The notes: generated by a model not told the origin, from the sequence alone. A DNA stretch of 64,000 nt from Hyperoodon ampullatus (GCA_949752795.1 OX457063.1:66301783-66365782), one strand, 5' to 3'; positions 34,360 to 46,638 are shown, counted from the stretch's first letter. Translations and numbers: made by a program.

Positions 34360-34446
34360 AGCTCGTTAGAACTGCTCAGGTCCCATCACTGTACTCTCAC
34401 ACACCCTCCAGGTGGTTCTTCCACCTCCTCAAGTTTGAGAAGCACT
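34360..34446. repeat. MER5-like DNA transposon remnant
   Basis: GCTCGTTAGAACTGCTCAGG and AGTTTGAGAAGCACTG are the hallmark end of MER5/Charlie-type hAT miniature elements. Confidence 0.65.
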
Positions 34447-36929
34447 GGTATGTAAGGTGTAAATTGTTTGACTCTGAAAGGTGGTTTGATCAGTGGCAAA
34501 AGCTTTCTTCCTGATTATATTTTGTGTTTATACATTTATGATCCTTAATAAATACTTTAGCCCTTTGACATTTTAATAATTTAAACAGCTTTTTAAAAGG
34601 ATGTTTTCGTTGTAAATTGCTACATTCTCATTCTAAAAGCTTCAGAAAATACAGAAAAGTGAAAAGTAAAGAGCAACTTACCCCTCAAGTATACTTATTC
34701 ATAACATTTTAAGTGTACATTTTCTTTCTGTCTTTTCTGTGCATAATTTTGAAAAACTTTACGTTTTCTCCTGATTGTAGACATAATATATGATTCTTGT
34801 AGAAAATCAAGAAACTAGGAGAAAGCATAAAACAGAATGGAAACCATCCTATATATTTAGGTTTTGGGATTTTACCTAGTGTTATAAAGTGGTGCTTCAT
34901 AGTCTTTGTGTCTTTCCTTTGATTTTAGAGGATCCTCTCAGATAAAAACATTTGTTTTTAGTTCTTATACTACTTAAAGGTCCTGTTTCTTCTTTAAATT
35001 TGATATGATTTTAAAAGATTCTGGTGTAATCATCAATGTCTCAAATATTTTATTTTGTGGTCAGAATGGAGGATTTATTATCCTTTATGTGCAGTTGAGA
35101 AATTTAATTGACTCCCCACCAGTAGGGCATATTCTATATTATGTATGAATCTTCTTTGACCAGAAACTTCCCAGAGGGTAGAAAAGGCTTCCCTGTTGAA
35201 GGATGCATGACAACACTTCTCTCCACTTGCCTGATAGGTTGTCTTCTGGAGGGGAAAAGAGGGACCGGTTAGATTGCTGATCCCTAGAGAAAGTCCTTTT
35301 TTCTTGGGTCTACTGCTTAGAAACTTCCAGATGATTGGAGAACACCACTGCAAGGAAGCAGGTTTTTGTTACCTGGGCTTTTGGTTGAGACTTGAAAAAC
35401 ACAAGAGAATGAATCTTTGCCCAAATCTCTGGGTTTTTTAGGTAGTTTGAGAGAAATCTAGCATGTGATTTTGAACATCTGTAGAATAACTGGCTTCAGT
35501 GTTTGAGGCAGGTAGGGGACATCTGGTTGTGATTTTCCCTGTGACAACTTTGCCAGGCTTTGTTTTGGAATACGTCATTGCCCTCAGTAATGCAGAATGC
35601 ATTGCGTTAAGTGAAGAATTCACCGCATTTTTTTTTTATGTCTGTGGATTAGACTCTTTGCTCAAGTCTAGTTGTTCCAAGAGTAGTTGATGCAATTTAC
35701 CATCCAGAGGAACACAGTTCAGAAACTGAAGTAACAAGTATCCAAACTTCAAACTTTACTTGCCTCTGCCAGAGAACAGTAAGAAGAGATTCAATGTATA
35801 TTTCCAAAAATTGTAAGTAACATCTCTAAAAGTTCTCTCCCTTCTCTCCTGCCTCACACTTCTGGTTCACCTCTCCTCAAAACTCATTTTCATTCCTCTG
35901 ATCCACACCTGTCTGAAGTTCTAGTCACTTCTTCCCTTGTAGTTCTTCACTCTATGGGTCACTTTAGCCCCACTGACTTCTTTTCTTTGAAAGAAGTTCT
36001 TTTGAAAACTTCTAACCAAGGAGGATCATGAAATAAGCCAGCAGCAGGAATCAGGAATTTGTCCATTTTGTGGGTGTGGCCTCAGCAGAACCTGATGGGG
36101 AAGGATTGTGGCTACTTAGTTGTTAATTATAATAGCTCTTCTTGGGTTTTTTTTTGGTGTGTGTGTTACACAGGCTTCAGGTGTGCCCTGTAGTCCATGC
36201 TTGTTGCCTTGGTGATGCTGTGTGTTCTTCGGAACGGTGGAGTCACTCCAGTGAGTTGTGCAGAATTTGTTATGAGTATTTGCTCATTGGAAAACTGAGT
36301 ATATGATGCATGAAACTGGGCTGATCAGGACGGAATGGAATTGGAAGGTAGCAGATCCGAAGGTACCACACCCAGACACTGCTGTTGCAGATCTTGGCTG
36401 AGAGCATCTTACCGAGAAGCTGGTTGGGCAGGAAGGGCTTGTGGTCTGGATATTGCATTAGCCAGCTTGGCATTTAAATTTGCCAAAGAGTTTGACGTAT
36501 TGCACCATTTACAAAAATGTCCCTGTGGTAAATTTCAACGCTTCAGTCTCCTGTAATTCTGCATGTTATTCTTTTTAACCAGCTTGACATCTTTCTACAG
36601 TATCATTGCATGTCCAGTCACCCGTGGTGCTGAGCTGTGTTCTCTATTGTGACTCCTGGTCCCAATCCTATAGAAGCTTACACTGAAAGCCACAAACGGT
36701 TTCCATTTTTATTAATAGAAGCTTAGGATTTTTCCTCAGGCAAATATCTTGGCTCGCTGTATAATTTTTTTTCTTTTTGTAGAGGGCTGGTTGTTCTCTT
36801 GAATTATGGAGATAGAACTTCTTGGAAAAATAACCACTAGAGAGATTTGAGTAAGTGAAAATTAGGTAGATGGGTGGTCTTTCTATGCCTGATAAAAAGG
36901 CATATGTTTTGAAAGCAAGGTTCTGTATG
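34447..36929. other. Unassigned sequence
   Basis: No gene. The segment 34580-34860 (CAGAAAATACAGAAAAGTG, ACATAATATATGATTCTTG) looks like an old mammal-wide repeat whose family I cannot assign. The rest is unrecognised. Confidence 0.4.
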
Positions 36930-37512
36930 CTCCTGTTCCCTGCTCCCCTAGGATCTTACTTCTTCCATCTCTCCCTGTGAATGTTAGGCTGCAGCCACAC
37001 TGGCCTCCGTGATGCCTCCCCCAGAACCACGCTTTGCCACAGAACCTGGCATTTGCGTCACCTTTGCCGGAAGTCCTCTTTTCCACTGATCTGCTGGCTG
37101 GGCTCCCTTACTCCCTTTAGATTCAACTGTGAGCGTCTCACCAAGGACATCACTGGCCACCCATCTGTAATTTCACTCCCTCCCTTCAGCCCTTCAACAG
37201 TTCATAGCCAGCCTCCCTGTTTTGTTTTTTGTGTCCCCCCATCTTCTCCTTAGCACTTGTCAATACCTAATACAGTATACATGTTGCTTATTTCTCTTGT
37301 TGATCTCTGTGTCTCTGTCACTTGAATAACCTTCCTGAGGGCATGGTAGGGTGTTTCCCTCTGGTATTCTGGTGCTTAGATCAGTGTCTGGACCATCGTA
37401 TAAATATGATGTCATCATATAAATATGTCATCGTATAAATATGATGTCATCATATAAATATGTCATCATATAAATATGTCATCATATAAAGTGCTCAATA
37501 AATAATGGCTGA
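36930..37512 (+). repeat. L2 LINE 3' end, sense
   Basis: Reads in L2 3'-end order: CTTAGCACTTGTCAATACCT, a TTGCTTATTTCTCTTGTTG segment, TGAGGGCATGGTAGGGTG, GTGTCTGGACCAT, and the terminal GTGCTCAATAAATAATGGC. The minisatellite at 37394-37490 is inserted between the last two pieces. Confidence 0.8.
37394..37490. repeat. 16/19-bp minisatellite inside L2
   Basis: Six units, 19-16-19-16-16-11 bp. The 16-bp form is CATCATATAAATATGT; the 19-bp form is CATCGTATAAATATGATGT, with an ATG insertion and an A-to-G change. The first four units form a duplicated 35-bp dimer. Confidence 0.95.
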
Positions 37513-38354
37513 TAGACGGCGGGAAGGAACAGAGGTTGTGAATAACTCTTGTTGGCTTCTACCTGTCATAATTGTTCTCGCCCACGTTTTAGACAACCCA
37601 GTGTAAGCTAGCCCACTCCCTGCGAAGAACAGTCTGTGATTTCGAGGTGCATTTGGAGGCTCCCTGTTCTGGCAGGCTTCACAGTCGGTAACCATAGGAA
37701 GTAAACACTCATCAGTATTTGGTGTGTACAGACATGTCCTGTGACACTGTAAATGCCTCTCTCTCTACATGGTTCTACTATTTCATACATTTCCAAGAAG
37801 TCAACAGGTATGAACAGATGCAGCCTGATTGATTTCTGGGAGGGTAAAGACAGCATATTTGCTGTGGGATAAGTAAATGGAATCTTTCGCACTGGGATTC
37901 CTTTATCGTTTGTCCGTGGATAAAAAGTGTATGACTTACTTATCATTTAATCCCACACCCAGCATTAGCAGTGGTGCTAGGTGAGGGGTATGAGGAGACG
38001 GACTTATAAAAAGTGATAAGATGGTGGGAATGTAAAACTTGGCTTGGCAGGGTCTGCCTGGGATTTTGCTGAGTCCATAGGAATACTTAATTAACTGTGC
38101 AAACATTCTATTCAAGATAAGACTATAACGGTTGCCTGGGGGGAAATTCTTTTGAGTCAGTATTTGATCTTTTTTATAGTATTTTGGCTCTGCTGTTCAA
38201 ACTCTAGCAAAGTTGCTATAATAAATGCCATTTCCAGGGATTTGCTGTATTTACACACAAGGTCAGTCCTGGAAGAGGTAAAGGATTGGACTCACTGTCT
38301 AAACAGAGGTTCTAAGGGGTCTCAAATGAATCTTTAAACATGGAGATCCTTTGT
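37513..38354. other. Unassigned sequence
   Basis: Open frames at 37495-37695 and 37608-37946 (minus) have no recognisable domain. No named repeat. Confidence 0.45.
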
Positions 38355-38756
38355 TTCAATCAGTTGACAAATAATTATTAAACATCATAAGTACTCTGGG
38401 AGAAAATTCAAAAATACAGGGTAAGATGTTTGCCCTCAATTTGCTTATAATCTAGCTGTGGAAATGAAGCTTTAATCAGTATATGTGATACAAGATACTT
38501 ATACTAAATAACAGTCATAATGGCTCTGACTTATTGGCTAATAAACAGCACCACACGGTCCTAGTACTTTCCGAAGCATGAGCTGACACGCTCCGTCCTC
38601 CCAGTTAGGCAGGCACTGTTGGTTAGTGTGGAGTTCGCCTGGAACGGACAATGCTGTGGGAGTTTGGAGAAAGGTGAGAGGGGAGCAGAAGAGACGTGAA
38701 GGAAAACCCTAAGGAAGAGGTCTCTCAATCCAGATCTTAAAGACTGGGAAGCAACA
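38355..38756 (-). repeat. L2- and MIR-like fragments, antisense
   Basis: AATAATTATTAAACATCATA and CTTATAATCTAGCTGTGG resemble the reversed L2 3' end. A short MIR-like piece (GTTAGGCAGGCACTG) follows, then L2-like AGATCTTAAAGACTGGG just before the L1 insertion. Confidence 0.5.
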
Positions 38757-38936
38757 GGACCTACTGTATAGCACAGGGAACTATACTCAATATCTTGTAT
38801 AACCTATAATGGAAAAGAATCTGAAAAAGAATGTATATGTGTGTGTGTGTATAAATAAACCACTTTGCTGTACTCCTGAAACTAACACAATGTTGTAAAT
38901 GAACTATACTTCAATTAAAAAAAGATACAGATAAAA
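38757..38936 (+). mobile_element. L1 3'-UTR end, sense
   Basis: GGACCTACTGTATAGCACAG, AACCTATAATGGAAAAGAAT, a short (TG)n, CACTTTGCTGTACTCCTGA, TACTTCAATTAAAAAAAG. A short, 5'-truncated insertion of the cetartiodactyl L1 3' terminus. Confidence 0.9.
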
Positions 38937-39084
38937 AATAGTTACAAATTTTGCTCTAAAAAAATATTGGGAAGCAGACGGCTGTGTCATGGGAAGAAGG
39001 AAAAGGCCATGGTGGGCATTTGTTGTTTTTCCTTGTAATACTGATACCTTCTGTCACTCTGGAAAGTTGTTTTACCCTTCCTTG
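38937..39084. other. Unassigned sequence
   Basis: Short spacer, nothing recognised. Confidence 0.4.
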
Positions 39085-39365
39085 ACTCGCAGCACATGTG
39101 CTTTTGGTGAAGGGGACAATAAACAAATACAGAAGGAAAACATATGGAATGTCAGTGTGATAAGTGCTGTGAAGAAGAAGAAATGCAGGAAAAGGAAAGG
39201 ATGCTGAGGTGGTGGAGGAGGGGATTTATGATTTAAAAGGGTGGTCACGGAAGGCTGATTAAGACACTTGGGTGAATATAGAAGGAGGAGAGAGAAAGAG
39301 CTATGAAGGTACCTATGGGAAGAGGCTTCTAGGCAGAGGGAACAGCAAGTGCAAAGGCCCTGAGG
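39085..39365 (-). repeat. L2 fragment, antisense
   Basis: GTGATAAGTGCTGTGAAGAA, GGTGGTCACGGAAGGCTG, and GCAGAGGGAACAGCAAGTGC with CAAAGGCCCTGAGG. Probably continuous with the L2 piece left of the L1 insertion. Confidence 0.8.
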
Positions 39366-39952
39366 TGGCAACTTACCTAGTCTGTTCTCGGATCATCAAA
39401 GAGGCCAGAGAGGCCGGAGAATGGTAGCAGGTGATGTCTTTAGAGGCAATGCCTGCCCAGTTGCTGCTTGTTTTGATGAGGAGGGTGGTGGTGATGATGT
39501 AGGAGGAGCTCTTGAGAGTTTCTGAGTGAGGGGAATTGCAGTTGGGCAGCTGTACCTGCTTCCTCCATCCCGGTGCGGCTGTAGCTTCTCGCGGGCAGAG
39601 GCACTTCGGCAGCGTCACATCCATCGCCTGGCAGGTAGGAAACCGGGGACATAGCTCAAGCCCTGGGCGAGAGCCCCCGCGTGAGCTGAACGGCCCCTCA
39701 CCTCAATCCTCACCGTGTTTTCTTGGCCTGCAATTCTGAGTTTTTCCTTTGATTTCCTGCTTGGCACCGATGTTGCTTCTGGAACAGCCACCCTGGCCTG
39801 AACTGCAGCCTCTTGACTGGGTCCTTGGCTCCACCTGTTCCTACCCCTCCATACCCACTGCCGTGTTGCCGGGGGTCAGTGCTGGTTCTGGGCCGTATCT
39901 GTAGTTATCTGGGGCTCTGTGCTGAGTGGAGAGTTAGGAAGATGCTCTGTGC
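39366..39952. other. Unassigned sequence
   Basis: No gene with support; overlapping frames on both strands (39373-39739) are domain-free. Confidence 0.45.
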
Positions 39953-39963
39953 TGCTGGGGCCT

Positions 39964-40172
39964 CCTTTTTTTTTTTTTTTGCGGTACGCGGGCCTCTCAC
40001 TGTTGTGGCCTCTCCCGTTGTGGAGCACAGGCTCGGGACGCGCAGGCTCAGCGGCCATGGCTCACGGGCCCAGCCGCTCCGCGGCATGTGGGATCTTCCC
40101 GGACCGGGCACGAACCCGCATCCCCTGCATCGGCAGGTGGACTCTCAACCACTGCGCCACCAGGGAAGCCCT
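39964..40172 (-). mobile_element. Young CHR-type SINE
   Basis: Antisense copy close to the apparent consensus (GCGGTACGCGGGCCTCTCAC ... CCACCAGGGAAGCCC). Target duplication TGCTGGGGCCT at 39953-39963 and 40173-40183. Confidence 0.95.
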
Positions 40173-40183
40173 TGCTGGGGCCT

Positions 40184-41511
40184 TCTTTTCCCCCACCCCG
40201 ATGTTTTTGGTTATCTCCCCACCACTGCGTGTCTCCTTGGATAACAGACAGGGAAACTGGAATTAGCTCAGTGGCCGTTGCTTCTTTAGACACATGTGCT
40301 GGACGGTTGCCAGAGTCCTTGGAGCAGGGCTGTGTCGCGTGGATTCCCTCCAGCCTGGGTTTGCCTGTCTCTGATCCTTTCCCTTTAGCCCCTGCAGCTG
40401 ATCCACTCAGTTATAAGCATAGGCTGTAGCAGAGAGGGTGGAGACCTGGGGTGGGGATGGGGACCCAGACCAGGCAGTGCGAATGGAGGAGGAGGGCGGA
40501 CTTGGGGATTTGAAGAAGCCTCAACAACACGGTAAGGTCTGCTCTAAGGCGACATGGTAAAAAGCAGAACCAAAACAAGCATTTAAGGCTTTAAGGATGA
40601 ATATTAATTCACAAGTTGCAAACGCGACAAGCACTTTCACAGAGTCTTATAGGTGAGTCATGACCAAGTTATGTAAAGAAGAATGTGTCTGCCTTGGAGA
40701 CCCTGTGAGGGTACAGGTGGGGCTGGGTCCATATGGGTTAAGTTCAGATCAGACGGTTGAACTAATATTTGCTCAGCCATAGGGTCACTTGTGTAAGGAC
40801 ACACCCATGCACACACACATACACGCACATTCTCACGCATTCCCTCATTTGGTTTCTGTTTTCAGTTGCTGTTACTTCTGTGTAGATCTAAAACACCAGC
40901 GTGAATGCTGTTAATAGGAACAATTTCAGTGCCAAGTGGCCAAGTTTTCAAAAATACAAGAGGTTGAGGTACTGGGAAGTTCTCTGCAGTGAGAACCTGA
41001 CTCACTAGAGGTGCACGTAGACGCTTTTTCAAATTTCCTGTGAATCAAGGCATGCTATTGGGTCCTTCTGGTGCTGGAGAAGAGTAATGGGGTTGAAAAA
41101 TGTTATTATAATAAAAATATAATATTGGCGTGATCCTAGAAGGTGGTTAAACTAAGGCATGTTCCCTGTGTGAAGAAAAATGCTAACTTAAAGTAAGTGG
41201 TCTCCCTGGCCCGACCACTTACTTTCCTGGGAAATGGATTAATTTAACACTTAGTCAACTTCCAGAATATCCTATGAAATGTTTTAAAATGTTAAAATAC
41301 AATTTATTTTTTGAATAGGTAATTGACTCACGTGATTCAATATTTAAAAACTGCAGAAGAATATTCAGTGAAAACCCTTCTTCCTCTCCCTCCTCCTCCA
41401 GGTTGGCTGGTTCCTTCCTCAAGGCAACCCAGGTTACCAGTTTCTGATCTATTTTCTTAATATACAGTAGAATGCGCTCTACCTGTGTTAATATTAAGGA
41501 AAAATAAGGTG
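40184..41511. other. Unassigned sequence
   Basis: No gene. A CA-rich patch lies near 40800-40832. The segment 41280-41460 resembles an old mammal-wide repeat (AACCCAGGTTACCAGTTTCT) of uncertain family. Confidence 0.4.
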
Positions 41512-41526
41512 GCTTTTCTCTCTCTC

Positions 41527-41736
41527 TTTTTTTTTTTTTTTTTGCGGTATGTGGGCCTCTCACTGTTGTGGCCTCTCCCGCTGCGGAGCACAGGCTCCGG
41601 ACGCGCAGGCTCAACGGCCACGGCTCACGGGCCTAGCTGCTCCACGGCATGTGAGATCTTCCTGGACCAGGGCACGAACCCGTGTCCCCTGCATCGGCAG
41701 GCGGACTCTCAACCACTGGGCCACCAGGGAAGCCCC
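41527..41736 (-). mobile_element. Young CHR-type SINE
   Basis: Antisense copy (GCGGTATGTGGGCCTCTCAC ... CCACCAGGGAAGCCC) with target duplication GCTTTTCTCTCT at 41512-41523 and 41737-41748. Confidence 0.95.
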
Positions 41737-41894
41737 GCTTTTCTCTCTTTAAGAAACTTCTATGTAATAAAACAGAGTGAGCCAATCAATCATTTATAGC
41801 TGTATTCTGGAAACTTTTGTTATAAGTCCAGTAATTACAAAGTTCTTAGGTATTGAAGTCTGTATATTTGCTACTCAGTTTTTTGGTCCTCAGA
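41737..41894. other. Unassigned sequence
   Basis: Short spacer beginning with the target duplication; nothing else seen. Confidence 0.4.
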
Positions 41895-42045
41895 CTAGCA
41901 GTAGTAACAAGCTCCTGCTAGCTTGTTAGAAAGTATTGATATACTCTCCGGTCCCACCCCAAACCTCCTCGATCAGAGTCGGCATTTCATGCATGCACAG
42001 GTGATGCTGAGGCATCTGAAGGTTTGAGAAGGCACTGCTGTGTCT
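41895..42045. repeat. MER5-like DNA transposon remnant
   Basis: TAGCTTGTTAGAAAGT, GGTCCCACCCCAAACC, CACAGGTGATGCTGAGGC and GGTTTGAGAAGGCACTG are in MER5A order. Confidence 0.8.
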
Positions 42046-42238
42046 CATTTTCACAGCATTGGCCGCAGGTTCCAGAGGAAGAAAAGGTCTGTATGGAATG
42101 AAGAAAGTGAGGGATGGTGCTGAATTAGAGCTCTGCTCCTTACCTTATTCCGAGGGCTCTTGTTTGTTGCTGAAGTTACATGATGCTGATCTTTTCTTAA
42201 TTTGCAACCAGAAGGTACTAGGTAAACTGTCTGTGATT
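42046..42238. other. Unassigned sequence
   Basis: Nothing recognised. Confidence 0.4.
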
Positions 42239-42254
42239 CTGATTTTAAATTTTT

Positions 42255-42406
42255 AAAAATTTATTTCTTATTTATTTTATCATTTATTTTGATGTTTTGG
42301 CTGTGCTGTGCAGCTTGTGGGATCTTAGTTCCCCAACCAGGGATTGAACCCAGGCCCTCAGCAGTGAAAGCACGGAGTCCTAACCACTGGACTTCAAGGG
42401 AATTCC
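42255..42406 (-). mobile_element. Older CHR-type SINE
   Basis: A/T-rich tail, TTTTGGCTGTGCTGTGCAGC, CCAGGGATTGAACCCAGG and GACTTCAAGGGAATTCC. An older tRNA-derived subfamily shared among cetartiodactyls. Imperfect target duplication CTGATTTT at 42239-42246 and 42407-42414. Confidence 0.88.
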
Positions 42407-42422
42407 CTGATTTTGATTTTTA

Positions 42423-43429
42423 AATTCAGAAACTTTCCTCCTTTTCTCCTTCCCTTCCTTATGAATTTTTCTTAAACCTTTGGCACTTGGTGTTTGTTGC
42501 TTCCTTATGGGGCCGTGCTGAGCTAAGTGAATAAGTAATAAGCAAATGTTAATAGGAAAATGTAGAAATAGCCAATCAGATATAGATCGATAGTTTCTGG
42601 TTTGATGGATACATATGTTTATGGTTGTGGTTTTATATTACATTTGGCAGTGTGTTTGTACATCTTATTAAATTTCACATTTCTGAGCAATTTAGACTTA
42701 ATGTATATGTTTGTGTTAATATCAGTGTGATGGAACTAAATAAATAGTTAATGGGATTCTGAAAAAAAAGATTTAAATTTCTTAAAAGTTGTCAAACTTG
42801 TCTTGGAGGAAAGAAAGCAGGAAACTTTTTTGTTTTGTGTAAATGGAGGAGAAGAGGGCAGAAATTACTGAAAGCCCGATGTTGGGTGAACATGTAAACT
42901 AGTGCAAATAATTTGAATTTAACAAGGAATTTGTGGAAAATTTACAAAAAGGAAATGAGATAGTAGATTATAGGGCTATATTGTGGTTTTTTGATGTTGT
43001 TAAATGCTTAAAAAATGTTTCTAATCACTACAGGGTTCGCCTTCTATAAAACAGGTAAGATAAATATGTGATCCACATGATTTAAAAACTAATGCGTATG
43101 GAATAATCTTTTGAGTGTGCTGTGGCAGGGTTGGAGGATGAGTGAAACAGAAACAAGAGCAAATTCATAACAAAACCCTGCCTTCTTAAAAGTGAGACAC
43201 TTAAGCCTAAGAAACTGAGGTGAGTTCTACTAGTGCTGGAGAAGGAGGCCTAAGGGAGGGAAGAGGCCAGTCCAGGAGAGAGGGCTCCAGAGAAGAGTGG
43301 TTTAGGGGAGAAAGGCTGCTGAATACGGGGAAGTGAAATGTCAGGATTCAACACAGAAATGAGACCCCTTTTGCCAATGGGGCAGTGAAAACTTTAAAAT
43401 TATTTGCACATTTGGGTAATTACTCACAC
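42423..43429. other. Unassigned AT-rich sequence
   Basis: No gene or named repeat. Confidence 0.45.
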
Positions 43430-43760
43430 CTGGAGTAATTCTAATGCTAGAAATCTATTTTCAAGGGAATGTCTGAAATTAAAAAAAAAACTTTGGTGTA
43501 AAAATGTTCTTTAAAGTAAAATTTATATTAAAAATGGAAAGTGAGTTAGTTTTCTAACAAGAAGGGAATAGATAAGTAAATTGTAGTACATCCATAGGAT
43601 GGGTCATTTTACAGCTAAAATAATATTTATGATATGTTCTAAATTAGGTATGAAGCAGGATAAAAATAATTTGGAAAAATGACAGGAAGGAATTTTGATG
43701 GTGGTTATGTATATGTGACGGGGTTGTTAAAAAACCATTGTGGATCTGATAAATAGGCTG
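43430..43760 (+). repeat. Old LINE-like fragment
   Basis: TAAATTGTAGTACATCCATA and ATGGGTCATTTTACAGCTAA followed by an A/T-rich tail resemble a mammal-wide LINE 3' region. The family is uncertain. Confidence 0.4.
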
Positions 43761-46273
43761 TAGAGTAGTGTATTACTTGAAAAGGATTCAGAGAAATCCT
43801 TATTCTAATTAAAAAACAAAGGTTGAAATGGACAGAAATTTGGTTGCCTTTATTTAGTGGAGGATATTACCACGAATGTTTTAAATCTGAGGTGTTCAAG
43901 GCGTTTCTGTAAATTGCTTAGCAATGTACTGTCAAGGCTAAGATGTACTGGGGTTGGAGTTGGCTTTATAGGGAGGAGAGGGGAGGAAGGAACTCTCAGT
44001 AGGGAGAAGTAAGACATTCCTAACCTGGAATTCACATAGTTTACAGGTTTCCCCCACCGTGTATGTGAGGCATTTGTAATTTGTGGAGATGACAATCAGT
44101 GCCTCTGGCTATAGGTGGCCAAGCTGCTGGCTGCCTGGAATGAACGGATGGCCACGGATGACTTAGTGACCAGTGTTGTGTTAAATGCCACAGGACGCCC
44201 TGGTAGCTCGTATCTAATTCTCGGGAAGTCCCTTGCAACTTTGAAAAGATAAGGCAAGAAATCCTACTGGGGGTGCACCCCGAGCATAAGCAGCCTCAGT
44301 GATATCTGCAGGAAGCTCTGGAGACAGTGAAACTTACCAGCTTTCCAGCAGCCCAGGGAGGTGAGGGGTTTGGTTTTTAGCATGGTTTAAATAGCCATCT
44401 GGACATAATAGATTAACTCTGAAAAATATGTTCCCTTTGTATTTGGACACTATTGTATTTCTATACGTTTTGATTTTTCTTAAAAACAATGTGACATGTA
44501 GTAAGAAGTGGTAACTACAATTAAAACAAAATTTCCTTAGGACTGTGCTGGAGCAGCTCCTCAAAGGTTTTTAAAGTGATTTGAAGGGAGTGGCTTTTAA
44601 GGTTTTTGTCCTTCTCATGAATCTTATTCTTTAAAGTTGGTGAGTTGAGCACATCCACATGAATGCATGCAATTATAATTTTGAGCTCAGCTGTGCCACA
44701 GTGAAAGATCCACATTTCGTTGAGAAAGAAGGTAAGTTAGAATGGCATCAAGTCCCAACAGCGTAGCTTTGGGCTAAAACTGAGTTGCTGCTCCTTGAAG
44801 CAAGTGCTGCTGCTTCAGGAGGAGCTGACGTTAAAGGGGCTGCTCTGAACTGCTTGGTCCTCAGTAGGAAAGGGCAGTGGTGGAATTCACACAAGGATGT
44901 GACTGTCAGTGATATTAGTTTGCCTGAGGCTGAGACTGTCAGGTCACAGTGCCACAAGGTCAGGCCAGAGGAGGGTCCTTGAAAGCCTGAGGGCATCCCA
45001 TATGTAGGGTGGTATGAATGCTCCTGGCACCCCTGCCTTCCCTGGGAAAGTGCCATGATGACTGGACGGAGGCCTGTTTCCTGCCATAACCAGATCTTCC
45101 TCTGTGTTGGCTTTGCTTCCCTCTCAGTTCATGAAATGCTTTACCCAGATCCCCTCTGAGTATGCTGGAGGGCATATTCCATTCTATAAACCAATGATTT
45201 GAAATGTGGACTTGTCAGCCAAGATAATAAGTGCAGTTTCTTGAAGTTACCTGGTCCTATGAAGATTAAATCAGTGACCTTGGCTTTTTCAGGCTACCCA
45301 TGGGTCCTCTTTTCAAGTTGGTGCGCACACGAAGGGGAACGCTCCTCCCAGGCACTGTCCTGAGAGCAGCCCAGAGCCCAGCCTCTGGTACTAATTTCAG
45401 TGATAGTCATGGAGGCCTGGCTAATTTTAAAACTGAGAAGAACAAATAGAAAATTCTAAGATAGTTGTCACTACAATATCTCCTTTAAAGACCAGCAAAT
45501 ACTACAACCGTTTGTGTTACCTCTGGATTCCCATTTGAGAACTTCACTCTAAACTCCGTGAGGGCTTTTAGACAGGGCTGATGTCTATTTTTTTCACCCC
45601 TGGACCTGACTTTCAGTGTGTGGACTGGCATCCAGCATGTAGCTCGATTAATATTTCTTAATGTGTGGCTTTCCATTTCATAAAATCGAACTCTTGCTAT
45701 ACTGTTCCAGCTAATATTAAATGTAATCTAGATATTACTGATGTTTGCTGTAGTTTAGATTTTAGCCATAGCTGGCACACGCCAGAGATCAATTCATAAA
45801 ACCCACCCTAACAATGACTGCTTTTAGAGGTTCATTTGTATTTTTCTGTGGCTGCATTTGAAATGGACACCCTTGTGCAGGCTCTTTTCTGGACTGATGC
45901 TTTTGGAAGATGATGTGGATGAATTCTATGTTAAGTTTCAGAAGTGACTCTGAACTTCTAGCTTCCCTTGAAGTCTTATTACTTACTAAAATGCCATTTG
46001 TATTCACTCCTTTTTTCTTGCCTCATTTTTAGTAGCTACATTCTTTTTAGCAGATTCAGGCCTTTGAAAAGTAATGCATTCCCGTAGTGGGAATTACAAG
46101 TCTTGGGGCAGGTGTGCTGTGTTGGCTTAGATTTGTAGTGGTGGAAGCACCTTCTCTATAGACAGGGCCACCCCAGGCTCTCCCAGACAGGAGTTAGCAG
46201 GCCTCCAGGAAAGGAGAGTTTGCCATTTCTTTCATGCTTTTACTTCTTACAGCTTTTTGCAGCAAATTTTTTT
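43761..46273. other. Unassigned sequence
   Basis: No gene with support. A perfect splice-donor consensus AAG/GTAAGT occurs at 44731/44732, preceded by a 41-nt segment open in one frame; it is not enough to call an exon. The other frames here overlap and are domain-free. Confidence 0.4.
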
Positions 46274-46286
46274 CTTGATCCCTGAG

Positions 46287-46493
46287 GTTTTTTTTTTTTT
46301 TGCGGTACGCGGGCCTCTCACTGTTGTGGCCTCTCCCGTTGCGCAGCACAGGCTCCGGACGCGCAGGCTCAGCGGCCATGGCTCACGGGCCCAGCCGCTC
46401 TGCGGCATGTGGGATCTTCCCGGACCAGCGCACGAACCAGCGTCCCCTGCATCGGCAGGCGGACTCTCAACCACTGCGCCACCAGGGAAGTCC
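46287..46493 (-). mobile_element. Young CHR-type SINE
   Basis: Antisense copy nearly identical to 39964-40172. Target duplication CTTGATCCCTGAG at 46274-46286 and 46494-46506 is perfect. Confidence 0.96.
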
Positions 46494-46514
46494 CTTGATC
46501 CCTGAGTTTTAATC

Positions 46515-46615
46515 TTGGTCAGCGGGGGCTTTGTGACTTACAGCAGTATACTTTATTTCTCTGTACTTGTTTCTTCATCTCTAAGATAAGGATAGAAGTC
46601 CTTGTTCACCAACAT
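46515..46615 (+). repeat. MIR fragment, sense
   Basis: ATTTCTCTGTACTTGTTTC and TCATCTCTAAGATAAGGATA match the MIR 3' portion. Confidence 0.65.
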
Positions 46616-46638
46616 TGCCAGACCTGGGCTATGTAGAT

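Noticed and set aside
37394..37490. Possible CRISPR-like array
   Set aside because: Direct tandem units without spacers, inside an L2 in a mammalian genome.
38740..38990. Target duplication TGGGAAGCA around the L1 tail at 38757
   Set aside because: The right copy lies about 35-55 bp beyond the poly(A), so it does not bracket the insertion properly.
39813..40293. Several 80-143 aa frames sharing a [20 protein letters not shown] peptide, repeated elsewhere in the window
   Set aside because: These are translations of the CHR-type SINE. The same peptide recurs at every SINE copy and is not a gene family.
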